Shown here piece after piece: positions 1 to 7,803 of a DNA stretch of 17,387 bases; the first letter of the stretch is position 1; every line of letters starts with the position of its first letter. Made by a program: the position numbers and the translations under genes. Below the pieces are notes generated by a model, which had not been told where the DNA came from, ran no database searches, and worked only from the letters and a program-made list of their open reading frames with translations. The stretch is from Parachlamydiales bacterium (lineage in GTDB: Bacteria; Chlamydiota; Chlamydiia; Chlamydiales; JAJFMK01), in contig JAGVKY010000095.1 in the NCBI GenBank assembly GCA_020050175.1, forward strand, positions 1 through 17,387. Reading direction: 5' to 3'.

Positions 1-27
1 AATTTTTTTTAAATTTTTCTTTGTAAA

Positions 28-1677
28 TCAAACTTCTTTTTTCCAGAAGGAAGGGATCAAAAGAACAAGGATAGCAAAAAGTTCGAGTCGCCCGACAATC
101 ATCCAAAAAATGGAGAGGAGAAGGGATTGATTGCTGAGAAAGGCGCATGAGGTTGCGGGCCCCGCTCCTCGGAAGGCCATCCCGGTATTGTTAATCATAC
201 AACTGGTCAGACCCAAAGAAGTTTCGGGATCATTGCCATCAATTGCATAGAAGAAAACGGCCACTGTTGAAAGGGCCATGAAAAGAAAGAAGAAACAGAG
301 GACATTGATCGCTGTCGCCTGATCGATCTCCCTCCCCCCTATCTTGATCGATCGGATCGTCTCGGGGCGGAAGATGGTTTCGACTTTATTCGTAGAGATT
401 TTAAAAAAGAGAAGATGACGGACAACTTTAATCCCCCCAGCCGTCGAACCTGACATCCCCCCGATGTACATGCCGATCAGGAGAAGAACTTGAATCTCAT
501 AGGGCCAGACATCGTAATTCGAAATCGAAAAGCCAGTGGATGTGATCGCAGACACCATCTGAAAGGTGCCCGCTCGAATGGCCTCCCAGCCCTCAAAAGG
601 TTTTTCAAAAATCCCAAAAATGGAAAGAGCATTCTCCCCTACGAGCATATAGCTCGTAAATACTGAAAAAAGGATAAGAATGGTGATAAAAAGGATTAAT
701 TCAGGATCTTTTAACCGACTAAAGCGACCTTTAAGCAAGAAGTGATAGAGGGTAAAATTGATGCTTCCAAAGATCATGAAGAGGATCAAAATCCATTCAA
801 GGACGACCGATTGATACGCTTCAATATTTCCGTTTCTAATCGTGAATCCCCCTGTAGAAATCGTTGAAAACGTTAACGTCAAGACATCGAATAAAGGAAG
901 TGTCGTGAAGAGAAGCAGGACGATCACCTGCAAGAGGGTCAGCCCCGCATAGATTCGCCACACTCTAGCTGCGGTCTCTTTGATTCTTGGCGTCAGGGAC
1001 TCCTTGATGGGGCCCGTTGTCTCCGATTGAACCAGGAATCTGCCTCCTGCGCCCAAAGCGGGAAGAATCGAAACAAAAAGAATTGTGATGCCGATTCCTC
1101 CAAGCCATTGGGTAAAACTTCTCCAAAAAAGAAGTCCTCGAGGGAGTGCTTCAATCCCCTCCCGAAGAATTTCCCCTGTCTCAGAATTCCTGATGGGCTC
1201 AACGGTGCCATAAAATTTGTAATGGACAGATTCAATCCCCTCATAAGCCCTTTCGATAGGAATTTCTTCTCCCGTCTGAGGGTCATACCGTTTCGCTTCT
1301 AGAACAGTTGCCCCAGTCGTTGTAAAACCACTCATCGACTCAAAGTAGGCTTGGACGGGGTTTTTGAGTACGCCGTGAAATAGAAAGGGGAGAGACCCCA
1401 AAAAAGGGACCAAAAGCCACAGGGCGACGACAACAATCAACCCCTCTCTTCGGTAGAGCTTCCCTTTCCCACTACGCCCTAGCCATTTAAAAATAGCGGC
1501 CACGACGACCGTGACAAAAAAAGTTTCTAAAAAAGCTAGTGTAGAAAAATGCTGAGGGGGGAGTTCATTTGCCCCAAAAAATTCGTCATAAAAAGAGACT
1601 CCTAAGGGCAGGAGCAAGACGAGAGCGAAAATCCAGAGATTTGACCCTAAAACTTTAGCTATCTCGCGAAAGAGCAT
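28..1677 (-). CDS. trkH: TrkH-family potassium uptake channel subunit
   Basis: Membrane pore subunit of a Trk/Ktr-type K+ uptake system, 549 aa. The four membrane-pore-membrane repeats are visible through their filter loops: TTTGAT at 119-124, STGGF at 274-278, STGFS at 380-384 and NNTGM at 496-500, each with the filter glycine. GLLFWRSFTQWLGGIG (181-196) is the hallmark TrkH stretch after the first filter. Residues about 127-176 form an extra hydrophilic loop between the first filter and that stretch, where E. coli TrkH has only a few residues. The start ATG shares one base with the trkA stop (TAATG), so the two genes are translationally coupled; a GAGG lies about 10 nt upstream. The stop TGA is at 28-30. 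No terminator hairpin is visible in the remaining 27 nt. Family assignment is secure; ion preference (K+ versus Na+-coupled) is inferred from family. Confidence 0.95.
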   Translation of the reverse strand: MLFREIAKVLGSNLWIFALVLLLPLGVSFYDEFFGANELPPQHFSTLAFLETFFVTVVVAAIFKWLGRSGKGKLYRREGLIVVVALWLLVPFLGSLPFLFHGVLKNPVQAYFESMSGFTTTGATVLEAKRYDPQTGEEIPIERAYEGIESVHYKFYGTVEPIRNSETGEILREGIEALPRGLLFWRSFTQWLGGIGITILFVSILPALGAGGRFLVQSETTGPIKESLTPRIKETAARVWRIYAGLTLLQVIVLLLFTTLPLFDVLTLTFSTISTGGFTIRNGNIEAYQSVVLEWILILFMIFGSINFTLYHFLLKGRFSRLKDPELILFITILILFSVFTSYMLVGENALSIFGIFEKPFEGWEAIRAGTFQMVSAITSTGFSISNYDVWPYEIQVLLLIGMYIGGMSGSTAGGIKVVRHLLFFKISTNKVETIFRPETIRSIKIGGREIDQATAINVLCFFFLFMALSTVAVFFYAIDGNDPETSLGLTSCMINNTGMAFRGAGPATSCAFLSNQSLLLSIFWMIVGRLELFAILVLLIPSFWKKEV

Positions 1678-3029
1678 TAGAAAATGGCCTCGAATTCCTT
1701 GACGTGACGCGGATGGGTAACAACTATGACACTGTCCCCTGGTGAAAGAATCCGATTGCCATTAGCAACGATGACCCGGCCGCGGTTTTGAATCACTGCA
1801 ATGAGAAAATCATGAGGGAGAAGAGGACCCAATTCATTGATGGGAATGCCGACTACTTTCGAAGTAGGAGATATTTGCAATTCCACCACCTCCGCTTGGT
1901 TATCATAAAGAGAGATACAGGAGGTGACTCTCGAGGAGAGAATCCAGGACAAAAGCCGATTAGCAGCACTTAAACGGGGAGAAACTGTCAAAGTAATGCC
2001 GAGCTCTTTAGCAAGGGCCTGATCGCTTGGCCTTGAAATAAGAGCAATGACTTGATCGACTCCACATTTTTTGGCCTGTAAGGCTGCTAAAAGGTTGATG
2101 TCATCTTTCCCTGTACAAGCGACAAAAAGATCGGTCATATTGACTTTTTCTGATAAAAGAAAGTCTACATCTGTTCCATCATGATGGATGATGGTGCAAT
2201 GGGGTAAAGCTTCGGCAAGATAGCTGCATTTAGCGAGATCCTTTTCAAAAATCCGGATAGCAAGACCTTGTTTATGGAGAATACGAGCAAGGTTGATAGC
2301 TGTTGTTGACCCCCCTACCATCACAATTGATCTAAATTGCTTTCTGGTCGCACCGAAAAAAGTGTTGAGTTCTGCCACCGCATTTGTCTCTCCAATGTAG
2401 GTGACCTCGTCTCCCGGACGGATCACATCATCTCCATGGGGGAAAATGACCTCTTGCCCATCTCCCTTGCTCCTAATAATTAGACCTAAAACAACATCTG
2501 CTGGAAGCCCTAACAAGTGAAGGGGGGTATTTCCCCCTCTCCATCTTTCGGGGATTCGAAGGGTCCTTAGTTGTGCTCCGCCATGGAAAAAGCTCTCCAT
2601 CTCCATTGCACCTGAGGAAAGGATAAATTTTTCAATCTCCCATGCCACTAACAACTCGGGGCAAAGAAATTCATCTGTTGAAAAGAGTCTAGCAAAGTCT
2701 AATCGGCTTCTATTTAAGAACCTGTTATCCCTGACGCGGGCAATGGCTTTAGGGAAGCCCAAGTTCTTCGCGATATTGCAAGCCGTTAAATTGACCTCGT
2801 CATGCGGTGTTAGAGCTATAAAAAAATCGGGGGACAGATCGAGCAAATCGTCCAGCAGCTGCCAATCGGTGCCAGATCCTACTCTAATGCCAACGTCTAA
2901 AACTGAAGATAATTCCTCCAATTTCTTTCGATCATGATCGACCAAAATAACGTTATGTTCTGTGCGGGAGAGGATTTCAGCCAGATGTTGGCCCATCCCC
3001 CCCGCTCCCAAAATAACCACATTGAGCAT
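1677..3029 (-). CDS. trkA: Trk system cytosolic gating subunit TrkA
   Basis: Peripheral cytoplasmic regulator that binds NAD(H) or nucleotide and gates the TrkH pore; 450 aa, the normal length for a two-RCK TrkA. The first Rossmann fold is at the N terminus with GAGGMG at 8-13 and acidic residues D31/D33 after strand 2. A TrkA_C-like domain follows at about 140-225. A second Rossmann fold starts near 233, with GGSTTA (239-244) in place of a full GxGxxG, and a second TrkA_C is at about 375-450. An AAGGG ribosome binding site sits 6 nt before the ATG, which fixes the start. It is the first gene of a trkA-trkH unit, with a perfect TATAAT 25 nt upstream of the start and the suf operon terminator behind that. 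The weaker second nucleotide motif suggests that domain may not bind ligand, as in other bipartite TrkA proteins; this is inference. Confidence 0.95.
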   Translation of the reverse strand: MLNVVILGAGGMGQHLAEILSRTEHNVILVDHDRKKLEELSSVLDVGIRVGSGTDWQLLDDLLDLSPDFFIALTPHDEVNLTACNIAKNLGFPKAIARVRDNRFLNRSRLDFARLFSTDEFLCPELLVAWEIEKFILSSGAMEMESFFHGGAQLRTLRIPERWRGGNTPLHLLGLPADVVLGLIIRSKGDGQEVIFPHGDDVIRPGDEVTYIGETNAVAELNTFFGATRKQFRSIVMVGGSTTAINLARILHKQGLAIRIFEKDLAKCSYLAEALPHCTIIHHDGTDVDFLLSEKVNMTDLFVACTGKDDINLLAALQAKKCGVDQVIALISRPSDQALAKELGITLTVSPRLSAANRLLSWILSSRVTSCISLYDNQAEVVELQISPTSKVVGIPINELGPLLPHDFLIAVIQNRGRVIVANGNRILSPGDSVIVVTHPRHVKEFEAIF

Positions 3030-3035
3030 AGACGA

Positions 3036-3040
3036 CCCTT
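3036..3040 (-). promoter_or_regulatory. Ribosome binding site of trkA
   Basis: On the minus strand this reads AAGGG, 6 nt before the trkA ATG (3029-3027). It supports that start over any internal one. Confidence 0.6.
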
Positions 3041-3054
3041 GTACATCCTCCTCG

Positions 3055-3060
3055 ATTATA
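3055..3060 (-). promoter_or_regulatory. Candidate -10 box of the trkA-trkH promoter
   Basis: The minus strand reads TATAAT, a perfect sigma70/sigma66-type -10. It lies 25 nt upstream of the trkA ATG and downstream (in transcription) of the suf terminator. No good -35 is visible at 16-18 nt spacing (best are ACTTCC or CTTCCC), so the promoter is either weak, activator-dependent or reliant on the -10 alone. A transcript would start near 3048 with a leader of about 20 nt. Confidence 0.45.
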
Positions 3061-3109
3061 TTTCACCACAGAGAACGGGAAGTAGCGTGATCTGCGGTTA
3101 ATCTAAATC

Positions 3110-3132
3110 AAAAAACGCTGCCCCTCCGGCAG
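3110..3132 (-). terminator. Rho-independent terminator of the suf operon
   Basis: On the minus strand the sequence is CTGCC, loop GGAGG, GGCAG, then CG and TTTTTT: a 5-bp GC-rich stem with a 5-nt loop followed by a T-run. It starts 46 nt after the sufS stop codon and precedes the trkA promoter. Position, polarity and T-run all fit an intrinsic terminator, though the stem is short. Confidence 0.65.
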
Positions 3133-3178
3133 TCTGCTCAGCCTGAGGCTCTCTGAGGTGAATTTAAATCAAACCTTT

Positions 3179-4393
3179 CTACTTAGAGAGCTTTTTTAGA
3201 ATCAAAGCAATGGAATTGAGGAAATAGTCGACTTCGGCTTCGGTGTTGTAGAGGCCGAAGGAGACACGGCAGATGGCCTCAAGACCGAAAAGATGGACGA
3301 GCGGCTGAACACAAAGATGCCCTGTTCTTATCGCAATGCCATCTAGGTCAAGAAGAGTTCCCATATCTAAAGGATGTATATGATCGAACGTAAACGAGGT
3401 GACACCACTTCTCTCTTCAGCTTCTCCATAGATACGGGACCCAGGAAGAGCTTTTATTCCCTTGCGTAGTTTATCGGAGAGCTTGTGTTCGTGCTGGCCA
3501 ATCTTCGGAAGACCAATCTCATTGATAAAATCAATGGCAGCGCCTAAGGCAATAGCTTCGGCGATAATCGGTGTTCCCGCTTCGAATTTTAAAGGGGGGA
3601 CATTATAAGTGGTCTCCGCAAAAGAAACACGGTCAATCATATCGCCTCCCCCTTGATAGGGAGGAAGTTTTTCTAAAAGAGACTTTTTGCCGTAAACCGC
3701 TCCTATCCCATTAGGACCATAGAGCTTGTGGCCAGAAACGGTATAAAAATCGCAATCGATCGCCTGGACATCAACAGGTAAATGAGGAGCTCCCTGAGCG
3801 CCATCCACCACTAAAAGGGCTCCAACGGCATGGCTTAAAGAGGCTATCAGTTGAATCGGATTGACCGTCCCCAATAGATTTGAAACATGGGCCACAGAGA
3901 CAACTTTTGTCTTGGGAGAGAGGTGTGATTTAAAAGCCTCAAGATCGATTTCACCTTTAGCATTGATAGGAGTGACAACAATTTTTGCTCCCCGCTCTTT
4001 GGCCACCATTTGCCAAGGGACAATGTTCGAATGGTGCTCCATCTCTGTCAGAAGGATCTCATCATCTTTTTGGATGACTCCCCCCCTTCCAAGAATGGTC
4101 GAGATCATATTCAGCCCATCGGTAGTTCCACGGGTAAAGACAATCTCATCAAAAGCTGCGTTTAAAAATTTGGCGACTTTGCTTCTAGCCCCTTCATAGA
4201 GCTCAGTAGCTTCGACCGAAAGCGTGTAAATCGCTCGGTGAACAGTCGCATATTTATCTCGATAGAAAGTAGAGAGTGCCTCAATGACAGGAAGAGGCTT
4301 TAAAGCAGTCGCTGCTGAGTCGAAATAAACGAAAGGATGACCATTGATCTTTTTCTCTAAAATAGGGAAAAAGGCTCTTAGTTTTGCATCCAT
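3179..4393 (-). CDS. sufS: Cysteine desulfurase SufS
   Basis: PLP-dependent enzyme that takes sulfur from L-cysteine as an enzyme-bound persulfide and releases alanine, feeding the SufBCD scaffold. Length is 404 aa, matching E. coli SufS. The PLP lysine is K223 in SGHKLYGP, and the persulfide cysteine is C361 in RTGHLCVQPL, near the positions of E. coli K226 and C364. The N-terminal FVYFDSAATALKP and the GTTDGLN stretch are typical of class V aminotransferases. The ATG overlaps the end of sufD by 16 nt and is preceded by a strong AAGGAG at 8 nt spacing, which decides the start. It is the last gene of the operon. No SufE or SufU partner is encoded nearby, so the sulfur acceptor may be SufB directly or a protein encoded elsewhere (inference). 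Confidence 0.96.
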   Translation of the reverse strand: MDAKLRAFFPILEKKINGHPFVYFDSAATALKPLPVIEALSTFYRDKYATVHRAIYTLSVEATELYEGARSKVAKFLNAAFDEIVFTRGTTDGLNMISTILGRGGVIQKDDEILLTEMEHHSNIVPWQMVAKERGAKIVVTPINAKGEIDLEAFKSHLSPKTKVVSVAHVSNLLGTVNPIQLIASLSHAVGALLVVDGAQGAPHLPVDVQAIDCDFYTVSGHKLYGPNGIGAVYGKKSLLEKLPPYQGGGDMIDRVSFAETTYNVPPLKFEAGTPIIAEAIALGAAIDFINEIGLPKIGQHEHKLSDKLRKGIKALPGSRIYGEAEERSGVTSFTFDHIHPLDMGTLLDLDGIAIRTGHLCVQPLVHLFGLEAICRVSFGLYNTEAEVDYFLNSIALILKKLSK

Positions 4394-5523
4394 GTCGCCA
4401 TCTCCTTCCTTCTCGCTGTTTCAGGATGGAGGGAAATAATGTCATTCAAAAAGGCATCGATCAATAGCTCTCGGGCTGTGGTTTCAGACAGGCCTCGGGC
4501 TTTGAGATAAAAGAGCTCGTCTGGTTGAAGTCCACCAATTGTGGCTCCATGTGATGCCTTTACATCGTCTGCAAAAATTTGCAAGTTTGGACGTGCTTCA
4601 GCCTTAGCATTTTCTCCTAAAAGGAGGTTTTGATTGAGCTGATAGGCATCGGTGCCCTGCGCTTTGTCATGCACAAAAATCTCGCCGAAAAATGTTGAGA
4701 TTGCGCTGTCATATAAAACCCCTTTAAAACGTTGCCTTGAACGGGCGTTGGGTTCTTTATGAATCATTTCAATCCACATTTGAGCCGTATGGGCACCTTT
4801 TAAAGACCAAAGACCGGAGAGATCAGCCTCAGCATTTTCTCCTGAAAGATCAATCCGCTTATGACTAAAGGCCATCTTGCCCCCTTTCGAAAGATGGAGC
4901 CCCTCTAAATGAGCATCCCTTTTTAAATCGCCCCTGATCGCTTGAAAAGCGAAACTTTCTTCGTTTCCCTCTTCCGTCTCTGTGAGATGTAGTTTTGAGC
5001 CATTGTCCAAACCTAAGTCGATGAGGCCGAAGGAGAGATCAGAGGGTGCATGATGGAGAGAAAGAGAAGCTTTTGATCCTCGACCTAAGGCAACAAGGAG
5101 ATAGGTAAAAGGTGGAAGAGAACATTCAATAGGCTTTTCAAGCGTTGTTCCAGGAGGCAAATAAAGGAATCCTCCTCCTCTATGCAAAGCGAAAGAGAGA
5201 AGGGCAAAAGGGTTTTTTTCCTCATTCAAAAATTTCTCTAAACGATCTTTTACAACAAAAGGAAACCGTAAGGCTGCATCCTCTATAGAAAGAAAAAGGG
5301 CTTTCGCAGGAAGGGTAGGAAGTTGCAGTGGAGCAAAGGGCTCACCTATTACTTCTCTTTGATAGAGCGCGCGTAAGGGGAGCGAACGAAATTGCTCCTC
5401 TTTTCCAGTGGGAAGGCCGAATTGTAAAAAACGTTCCCAAGCCCTCTTTTGAAAGGTGGCAACTAAACCCTCTTTTTCTAGAGAGGGTTTTAAGGAAAAG
5501 AGGAAGGGAGCCTCAAGCATCAT
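4378..5523 (-). CDS. sufD: Fe-S cluster assembly scaffold subunit SufD
   Basis: SufD partners SufB and the SufC ATPase in the SufBC2D scaffold, where it helps iron entry and cluster formation at the SufB-SufD interface. Length is 381 aa. The C-terminal core shows the family signature ASHGATIGGLQPDELFYLKARG, in which H325 corresponds to the conserved interface histidine (H360 in E. coli). The N-terminal half is divergent, as usual for SufD. Two adjacent ATGs occur at 5523 and 5520. The upstream AAGGGA (5527-5532) is 3 nt from the first and 6 nt from the second, so the second may be the real start (380 aa). The gene overlaps sufC by 11 nt and sufS by 16 nt, indicating coupled translation. Confidence 0.95.
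   Translation of the reverse strand: MMLEAPFLFSLKPSLEKEGLVATFQKRAWERFLQFGLPTGKEEQFRSLPLRALYQREVIGEPFAPLQLPTLPAKALFLSIEDAALRFPFVVKDRLEKFLNEEKNPFALLSFALHRGGGFLYLPPGTTLEKPIECSLPPFTYLLVALGRGSKASLSLHHAPSDLSFGLIDLGLDNGSKLHLTETEEGNEESFAFQAIRGDLKRDAHLEGLHLSKGGKMAFSHKRIDLSGENAEADLSGLWSLKGAHTAQMWIEMIHKEPNARSRQRFKGVLYDSAISTFFGEIFVHDKAQGTDAYQLNQNLLLGENAKAEARPNLQIFADDVKASHGATIGGLQPDELFYLKARGLSETTARELLIDAFLNDIISLHPETARRKEMATWMQN
4402..4407 (-). promoter_or_regulatory. Ribosome binding site of sufS
   Basis: The minus strand reads AAGGAG, 8 nt before the sufS ATG and inside the sufD coding region. It is the best Shine-Dalgarno in the window and supports the overlapping start of sufS. Confidence 0.7.
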
Positions 5524-6274
5524 CGGTCCCTTCTGGCGTTAGCCAATCGTAACCCTTTTCTTCGAGCTCTAAGGCAAGAGAGGCATCGCCAGACTGGACA
5601 ATCTTCCCATCGATCATCACATGGACAACATCAGGGCGGATGTAATCGAGAAGTCGCTGGTAATGGGTGATCAAAATCAAACCCATGCCAGCATGCATCA
5701 ACTGGTTGACCCCTTTACTTACAACACGGAGAGCATCGATATCCAAACCAGAGTCAGTCTCATCTAAAATGGCAACCTTTGGTGTTAAAAGGGCCATTTG
5801 CAAGATTTCGTTTCTCTTTTTCTCCCCCCCTGAGAAACCCTCGTTTAGATTTCTCTCTTTAAACTCCCTTTTGACCTCTAGGAGCTCCATTTTTTCTTCG
5901 AGGAGGGTATAAAAAGCAGTATCCGAAATAGGATCTTCTCCCCTAGCTTTTAGATGGGCATTTAGAGAGGCCTTTAAAAAAGTGATATTGCTGACACCTG
6001 GGATCTCGAGAGGGTACTGGAAGCTCATGAAAAGGCCCGCATGAGAACGCTCGGCAGGATCCAAGGCTAAAAGATTGGCACCGAGGAGTTTAATCGAACC
6101 TTTTTCCACTTCATAATCGGGGTGGCCAGAGATGACTCGGGCAAGAGTCGACTTTCCTGCACCATTAGGACCCATAATGGCGTGGATCTCTCCCTCTTTC
6201 ACTTTGAGATTTACACCGCGAAGAATAGGAGTTCCTTCTACATTTGCTACGAGATCTTCCAATTCAAAAAGCAT
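5513..6274 (-). CDS. sufC: Fe-S cluster assembly ATPase SufC
   Basis: ABC-type ATPase that, unlike transporters, acts in the cytosol on SufB-SufD to drive conformational change during cluster assembly. Length is 253 aa from the chosen ATG. Visible motifs: Walker A GPNGAGKS at 35-42, signature FSGGEKKRNE from 147 (the KKRNE form is typical of SufC), Walker B VAILDE at 167-172, D-loop DSGLD after it, and the switch histidine H203 in ITHYQR. The reading frame is open upstream to a TTG at 6304, inside sufB. The ATG at 6274 is preferred because MLFELEDL matches usual SufC N termini and a GAGGA lies 7 nt before it. The gap to sufB is 10 nt. Confidence 0.96.
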   Translation of the reverse strand: MLFELEDLVANVEGTPILRGVNLKVKEGEIHAIMGPNGAGKSTLARVISGHPDYEVEKGSIKLLGANLLALDPAERSHAGLFMSFQYPLEIPGVSNITFLKASLNAHLKARGEDPISDTAFYTLLEEKMELLEVKREFKERNLNEGFSGGEKKRNEILQMALLTPKVAILDETDSGLDIDALRVVSKGVNQLMHAGMGLILITHYQRLLDYIRPDVVHVMIDGKIVQSGDASLALELEEKGYDWLTPEGTDDA

Positions 6275-6281
6275 GGTACTA

Positions 6282-6286
6282 TCCTC
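6282..6286 (-). promoter_or_regulatory. Ribosome binding site of sufC
   Basis: The minus strand reads GAGGA, overlapping the sufB stop codon and 7 nt before the ATG at 6274. It favours that start over the upstream TTG at 6304. Confidence 0.6.
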
Positions 6287-7724
6287 AACCGACAGAGTTT
6301 TCAAGTTTTAAAGCCAAAAGCTTCTGCGATTCCTGAGCAAATTCCAAAGGAAGTTCTTGGATCACCTTTTTACAAAAGCCATTCACGATCATATGGATCG
6401 CCTCTTCCTGGGGAATGCCCCTCGAAAGGAAATAAAAAATTTGTTCTTCACTAAGCTTCGAAGTGGAGGCTTCGTGCTCGCAAGAAGCATCAGCGGCGGA
6501 GACCGAAATTTCAGGAAATGTATTGGCGGAACAGGCATTGCCGACTAGCATGGAGTCGCACTGTGTATAATTTCGGGCCCCTTGCGCTTTCTTTGCAAAA
6601 TAGACCTGGCCACGATAGGTGTTGCTCGAATGATCTGCCGATATCCCCTTGGAAACAATCGTCGAACGGGTATTTTTACCGAGATGGATCATTTTGGTTC
6701 CTGTATCGGCCTGCATTCTTCCATTCGTCAAGGCGATTGAGAAAAATTCCCCCACAGAATGATCACCTTGCAAGATGCAGCTCGGATATTTCCAAGTGAT
6801 GGCAGCTCCCACCTCAACCTGAGTCCAAGAAATTTTGGAGTGTGCGCCCGCGCACTTACCCCTTTTTGTCACAAAATTATAGATCCCACCCTGACCCGAT
6901 TCTCTGTCGCCAGCGTACCAATTTTGGACGGTGGAGTAGCGGATACTGCTCTTCTCTTTTGCGACAAGCTCAACAACTGCTGCATGCAGCTGATTGTTGT
7001 CATAAGCCGGCGCTGTGCATCCCTCGAGATAGCTAACAGATGACCCCTCTTCTGCAATGATGAGTGTTCTTTCAAACTGACCCGATTCCTTGTCATTTAT
7101 CCTGAAGTAGGTCGATAGCTCCATCGGGCATTGGACCCCCCTAGGAATGTAGACAAAGGAACCGTCTGAAAAAACAGCAGAATTTAAAGCGGCAAAAAAA
7201 TTATCCCCTATGGGGACGACGCTGCCGAGATATTCTTCGATAAGTTCAGGGTATTGATGGACCGCTTCTGAAATGGGACAGAGAACAACCCCTGCCTCTT
7301 CGAGTTTTTTTTTAAAAGTTGTTCCGATGGAGACCGAATCAAAAACGAGGTCAACGGCCACATTGGTGAGCCGTTTTTGCTCGTCAAGAGGAATACCTAA
7401 CCTTTCAAAGGTTTTCAAAATTTCAGGATCGGCATCTTCAAGCCTATCTAAAGATATTTTTTTTTGGGGAGCCGAATAGTAGACGATGTCTTGATAATTG
7501 ATCGCAGGGTAGGTCACATTTGCCCACTTAGGCTCCTTCATCTCCAGCCAGCGATGGTAAGCTTTGAGCCTAAATTCTAAGAGAAAAGGGGGCTCATTTT
7601 TGAGGGCTGAGATTTGCCGCACAGTCTCTTCGGTTAATCCTCTCGGGATCCGGTCAGCTGCGACGGGGGTTGAGAAACCATACTTATAAGTTTCTCTCTC
7701 TTTTAGAAGTTCGTAAGTGCCCAT
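6285..7724 (-). CDS. sufB: Fe-S cluster assembly scaffold subunit SufB
   Basis: Core scaffold protein of the SUF pathway; it receives persulfide sulfur from SufS and builds the cluster with SufD and SufC. Length is 479 aa, close to the family norm of roughly 480-495. The C-terminal beta-helix core is well preserved, including [17 protein letters not shown] and [20 protein letters not shown]. The cluster region is [15 protein letters not shown], with C398 aligning to the conserved cysteine near the end of SufB (C405 in E. coli), then [22 protein letters not shown]. First gene of the sufBCDS operon. There is no clear Shine-Dalgarno before the ATG. In transcription order sufB-C-D-S the operon matches Chlamydia. 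Runs of nine T on the plus strand (7305-7313, 7457-7465) lie inside the gene but the frame is intact. Confidence 0.97.
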   Translation of the reverse strand: MGTYELLKERETYKYGFSTPVAADRIPRGLTEETVRQISALKNEPPFLLEFRLKAYHRWLEMKEPKWANVTYPAINYQDIVYYSAPQKKISLDRLEDADPEILKTFERLGIPLDEQKRLTNVAVDLVFDSVSIGTTFKKKLEEAGVVLCPISEAVHQYPELIEEYLGSVVPIGDNFFAALNSAVFSDGSFVYIPRGVQCPMELSTYFRINDKESGQFERTLIIAEEGSSVSYLEGCTAPAYDNNQLHAAVVELVAKEKSSIRYSTVQNWYAGDRESGQGGIYNFVTKRGKCAGAHSKISWTQVEVGAAITWKYPSCILQGDHSVGEFFSIALTNGRMQADTGTKMIHLGKNTRSTIVSKGISADHSSNTYRGQVYFAKKAQGARNYTQCDSMLVGNACSANTFPEISVSAADASCEHEASTSKLSEEQIFYFLSRGIPQEEAIHMIVNGFCKKVIQELPLEFAQESQKLLALKLENSVG

Positions 7725-7753
7725 GATATATACAAAAATTCTATAGATTCTCC

Positions 7754-7761
7754 ACTATAAT
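7754..7761. promoter_or_regulatory. Overlapping divergent -10 boxes between sufB and the polysaccharide genes
   Basis: The 79-nt gap 7725-7803 must serve both directions. The plus strand has a perfect TATAAT at 7756-7761, about 42 nt before the glycosyltransferase start. The minus strand has TATAGT at 7754-7759, 29 nt before the sufB ATG, and a second candidate TATAGA at about 7742-7747. No convincing -35 element is seen for any of them at 16-18 nt spacing. If both are used, RNA polymerases would compete for the same bases. Confidence 0.3.
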
Positions 7762-7803
7762 TACGAGACAAATGAAACCGACGACGCCCATAAAACCCTC
7801 GAT

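Noticed and set aside
6275..6304. TTG start extending sufC by 10 residues
   Set aside because: It lies inside sufB, has no ribosome site, and the ATG at 6274 gives a normal SufC N terminus with a well-spaced GAGGA.
7305..7313. Run of nine T (and another at 7457-7465) inside sufB as possible frameshift sites
   Set aside because: The sufB frame and family motifs are intact on both sides, and such runs are common in this sequence.
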